NCBI RefSeq assembly: GCF_009649735.1
Contig: NZ_WJNH01000002.1
Span: forward strand, 1 to 64,000
DNA from: Salinibacillus xinjiangensis
Lineage (GTDB): Bacteria; Bacillota; Bacilli; Bacillales; Alkalibacillaceae
Reading direction: 5' to 3'
DNA: 64,000 nucleotides
The notes below the pieces were generated by a model. The model was not told where the DNA came from, ran no database searches, and worked only from the letters and a program-made list of their open reading frames with translations. Numbering within the stretch: the stretch's first letter is position 1; each line of letters begins with the position of its first letter. A program made the translations under genes and the position numbers. Below, in pieces: positions 63,079-64,000 of this stretch.

Positions 63079-64000
63079 TTAAGTTCGTGGTAATGTTACT
63101 CGAAACAATGTCCCTTTTTCAAGTTCTTTGCTGATAATTTGAATGTCTCCACTATGATTTTCGATAATTTGATTGGTAATCATCAATCCGAGTCCTGTAC
63201 CATTTTCCTTTGTAGTGAAAAATGGCTCTTGGATTTTATCCAGTAGCTGGTCTGGAATCCCCGGTCCTTCATCCTGGATATCGATGACCACATTTGAATT
63301 CTCAACATGGGCCCTTACCTCGATTTCCCCACCCTGCTCCATGACTTCAATTGCGTTTTTGATGATATTTATAAACGCCTGTTTCATTTGGGACTTATCG
63401 CATTCAATGAACATATTCTGTTTTCCGAGTAATACCTTGATCTCTACTTCATTCAGCCTTGCTTGAGACTGCATAAGTGTACATACATCCGTTAATAATT
63501 CATTAAGCGAAACATTTGTTCTGTGATGTGAATAGGGCTTAGATATGTATAATAATTCCGATGTTATAGATTCAATTTTTTCAATTTCTTCTTTCATAAT
63601 TTTATAATATTGCCCTTTTATATCTACACCGGCTTCCATAAGCTGTAAAAACCCTTTCAAAGATGTTAAGGGATTACGAATTTCATGGGCAATTCCAGCA
63701 GCTAATTGTCCGGCTACCGTCATTTTTTCTGAATGAGCTAAATGATCTTCCGTTTCCTTAAGTTTTGAAATATCAGTTGTATAACTAACAATGTACTCTT
63801 TACAGTCAATCATCATCCTGCTTATATAGGATTCTACCCATACGTAATGACCTTCTTTATGTAATAATCTGTAGGTAAGCTTTTTACTTGCCCCAATATG
63901 ATCTGGTATTTTTGTGCTTACGTAAGGATAGTCATTCGGGTGAATAAGCGTTTTTAATTTGACTTTTTTTAATTCTTGAAAATAATACCCAAACATCGAG
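63079..64000 (-). CDS. PAS-domain sensor histidine kinase, 5' end beyond the window
   Basis: At least 307 aa are visible; the frame continues past position 64000. A PAS fold is present (LIHPNDYPYVSTKIPDHI and YRLLHKEGHYVWVESYIS then TTDISKLKETEDHL). The kinase core follows: H-box QLAAGIAHEIRNPLTSLKGF, N-box AFINIIKNAIEVME, G-boxes DEGPGIP and GTGLGLMITNQII. The arrangement resembles sporulation-type kinases (KinA/KinE). The first visible ATG (63996) is probably internal. It lies 23 bp before selB on the same strand, so the two may share a transcript. Confidence 0.88.
   Translation of the reverse strand, partial: SMFGYYFQELKKVKLKTLIHPNDYPYVSTKIPDHIGASKKLTYRLLHKEGHYVWVESYISRMMIDCKEYIVSYTTDISKLKETEDHLAHSEKMTVAGQLAAGIAHEIRNPLTSLKGFLQLMEAGVDIKGQYYKIMKEEIEKIESITSELLYISKPYSHHRTNVSLNELLTDVCTLMQSQARLNEVEIKVLLGKQNMFIECDKSQMKQAFINIIKNAIEVMEQGGEIEVRAHVENSNVVIDIQDEGPGIPDQLLDKIQEPFFTTKENGTGLGLMITNQIIENHSGDIQIISKELEKGTLFRVTLPRT

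Noticed and set aside
1-64000. CRISPR arrays, rRNA or tRNA genes
   Set aside because: No regularly spaced direct repeats and no tRNA cloverleaf or rRNA-like sequence were noticed on reading both strands; tRNA-Sec was looked for near the Sec genes and not seen.

Overview
The window looks like the chromosome of an endospore-forming, low-GC, probably moderately halophilic Bacillaceae (Oceanobacillus/Virgibacillus-like). Four things support this. There are small acid-soluble spore proteins (sspN, tlp, sspP) and a GerAB-type germinant permease. An ectoine hydroxylase (ectD) is present. The block plsY / yneT / parE-parC / yneP-yneQ / tlp-sspN / yneN / citB / sspP matches the B. subtilis gene neighbourhood. 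Classical Gram-positive cis elements (CIRCE, S-box, LexA box, cre-like site) are also readable. The genus is an inference.

Layout. 1-1.6 kb: left end of an IS3-family element abutting an M20 metallopeptidase gene that also carries a frameshift. 1.76-6 kb: acetoin/2-oxoacid dehydrogenase cluster (zinc dehydrogenase, E1a, E1b, E2, no E3). 6.2-9.2 kb: TetR regulator, SMR exporter, and htpG behind a CIRCE-like operator. 9.3-13.8 kb: Nudix and metallo-beta-lactamase hydrolases, ectD, intracellular subtilisin, P-loop kinase. 13.9-19.4 kb: formate metabolism (fdhD, FNT channel, and on the other strand a cysteine-type formate dehydrogenase with three small partners).

19.5-24.9 kb: a cyclic-di-GMP-I riboswitch with its own terminator leads an AT-rich operon. 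It encodes a membrane-anchored coiled-coil protein (frameshifted), a ketosynthase lacking one catalytic His, a multi-TM histidine kinase, a stand-alone response regulator and an HI0074/HEPN-like protein. I do not recognise this assembly and regard it as the best candidate for an undescribed signalling system. 25.2-30 kb is accessory: a secreted subtilisin, a SAM-I riboswitch before a frameshifted OsmC gene, and an element of about 2.3 kb bounded by IS21-type ends. That element's interior holds gene fragments (istB, a permuted papain-like amidase, XerS-like recombinase) and a DUF3139 gene.

30.3-43.3 kb: MFS exporter, acyl-CoA synthetase, methyltransferase, orphan GerAB permease, leucine/isovalerate degradation operon with a TetR regulator, and fabI. 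43.4-57.4 kb: topoisomerase IV (LexA box inside the parE promoter), plsY, capA-like, folE2, yidD, yneQ/yneP, spore proteins, FbpB-like protein, yneN, aconitase, sspP. 57.4-64 kb: a selenocysteine locus. selA and selB flank an 81-residue Rdx/SelW-type selenoprotein whose CxxU motif is read through an in-frame UGA followed by a bacterial SECIS-like hairpin. An ECF sigma/anti-sigma pair sits in the same interval on the other strand. The window ends in a PAS histidine kinase that runs off the edge.
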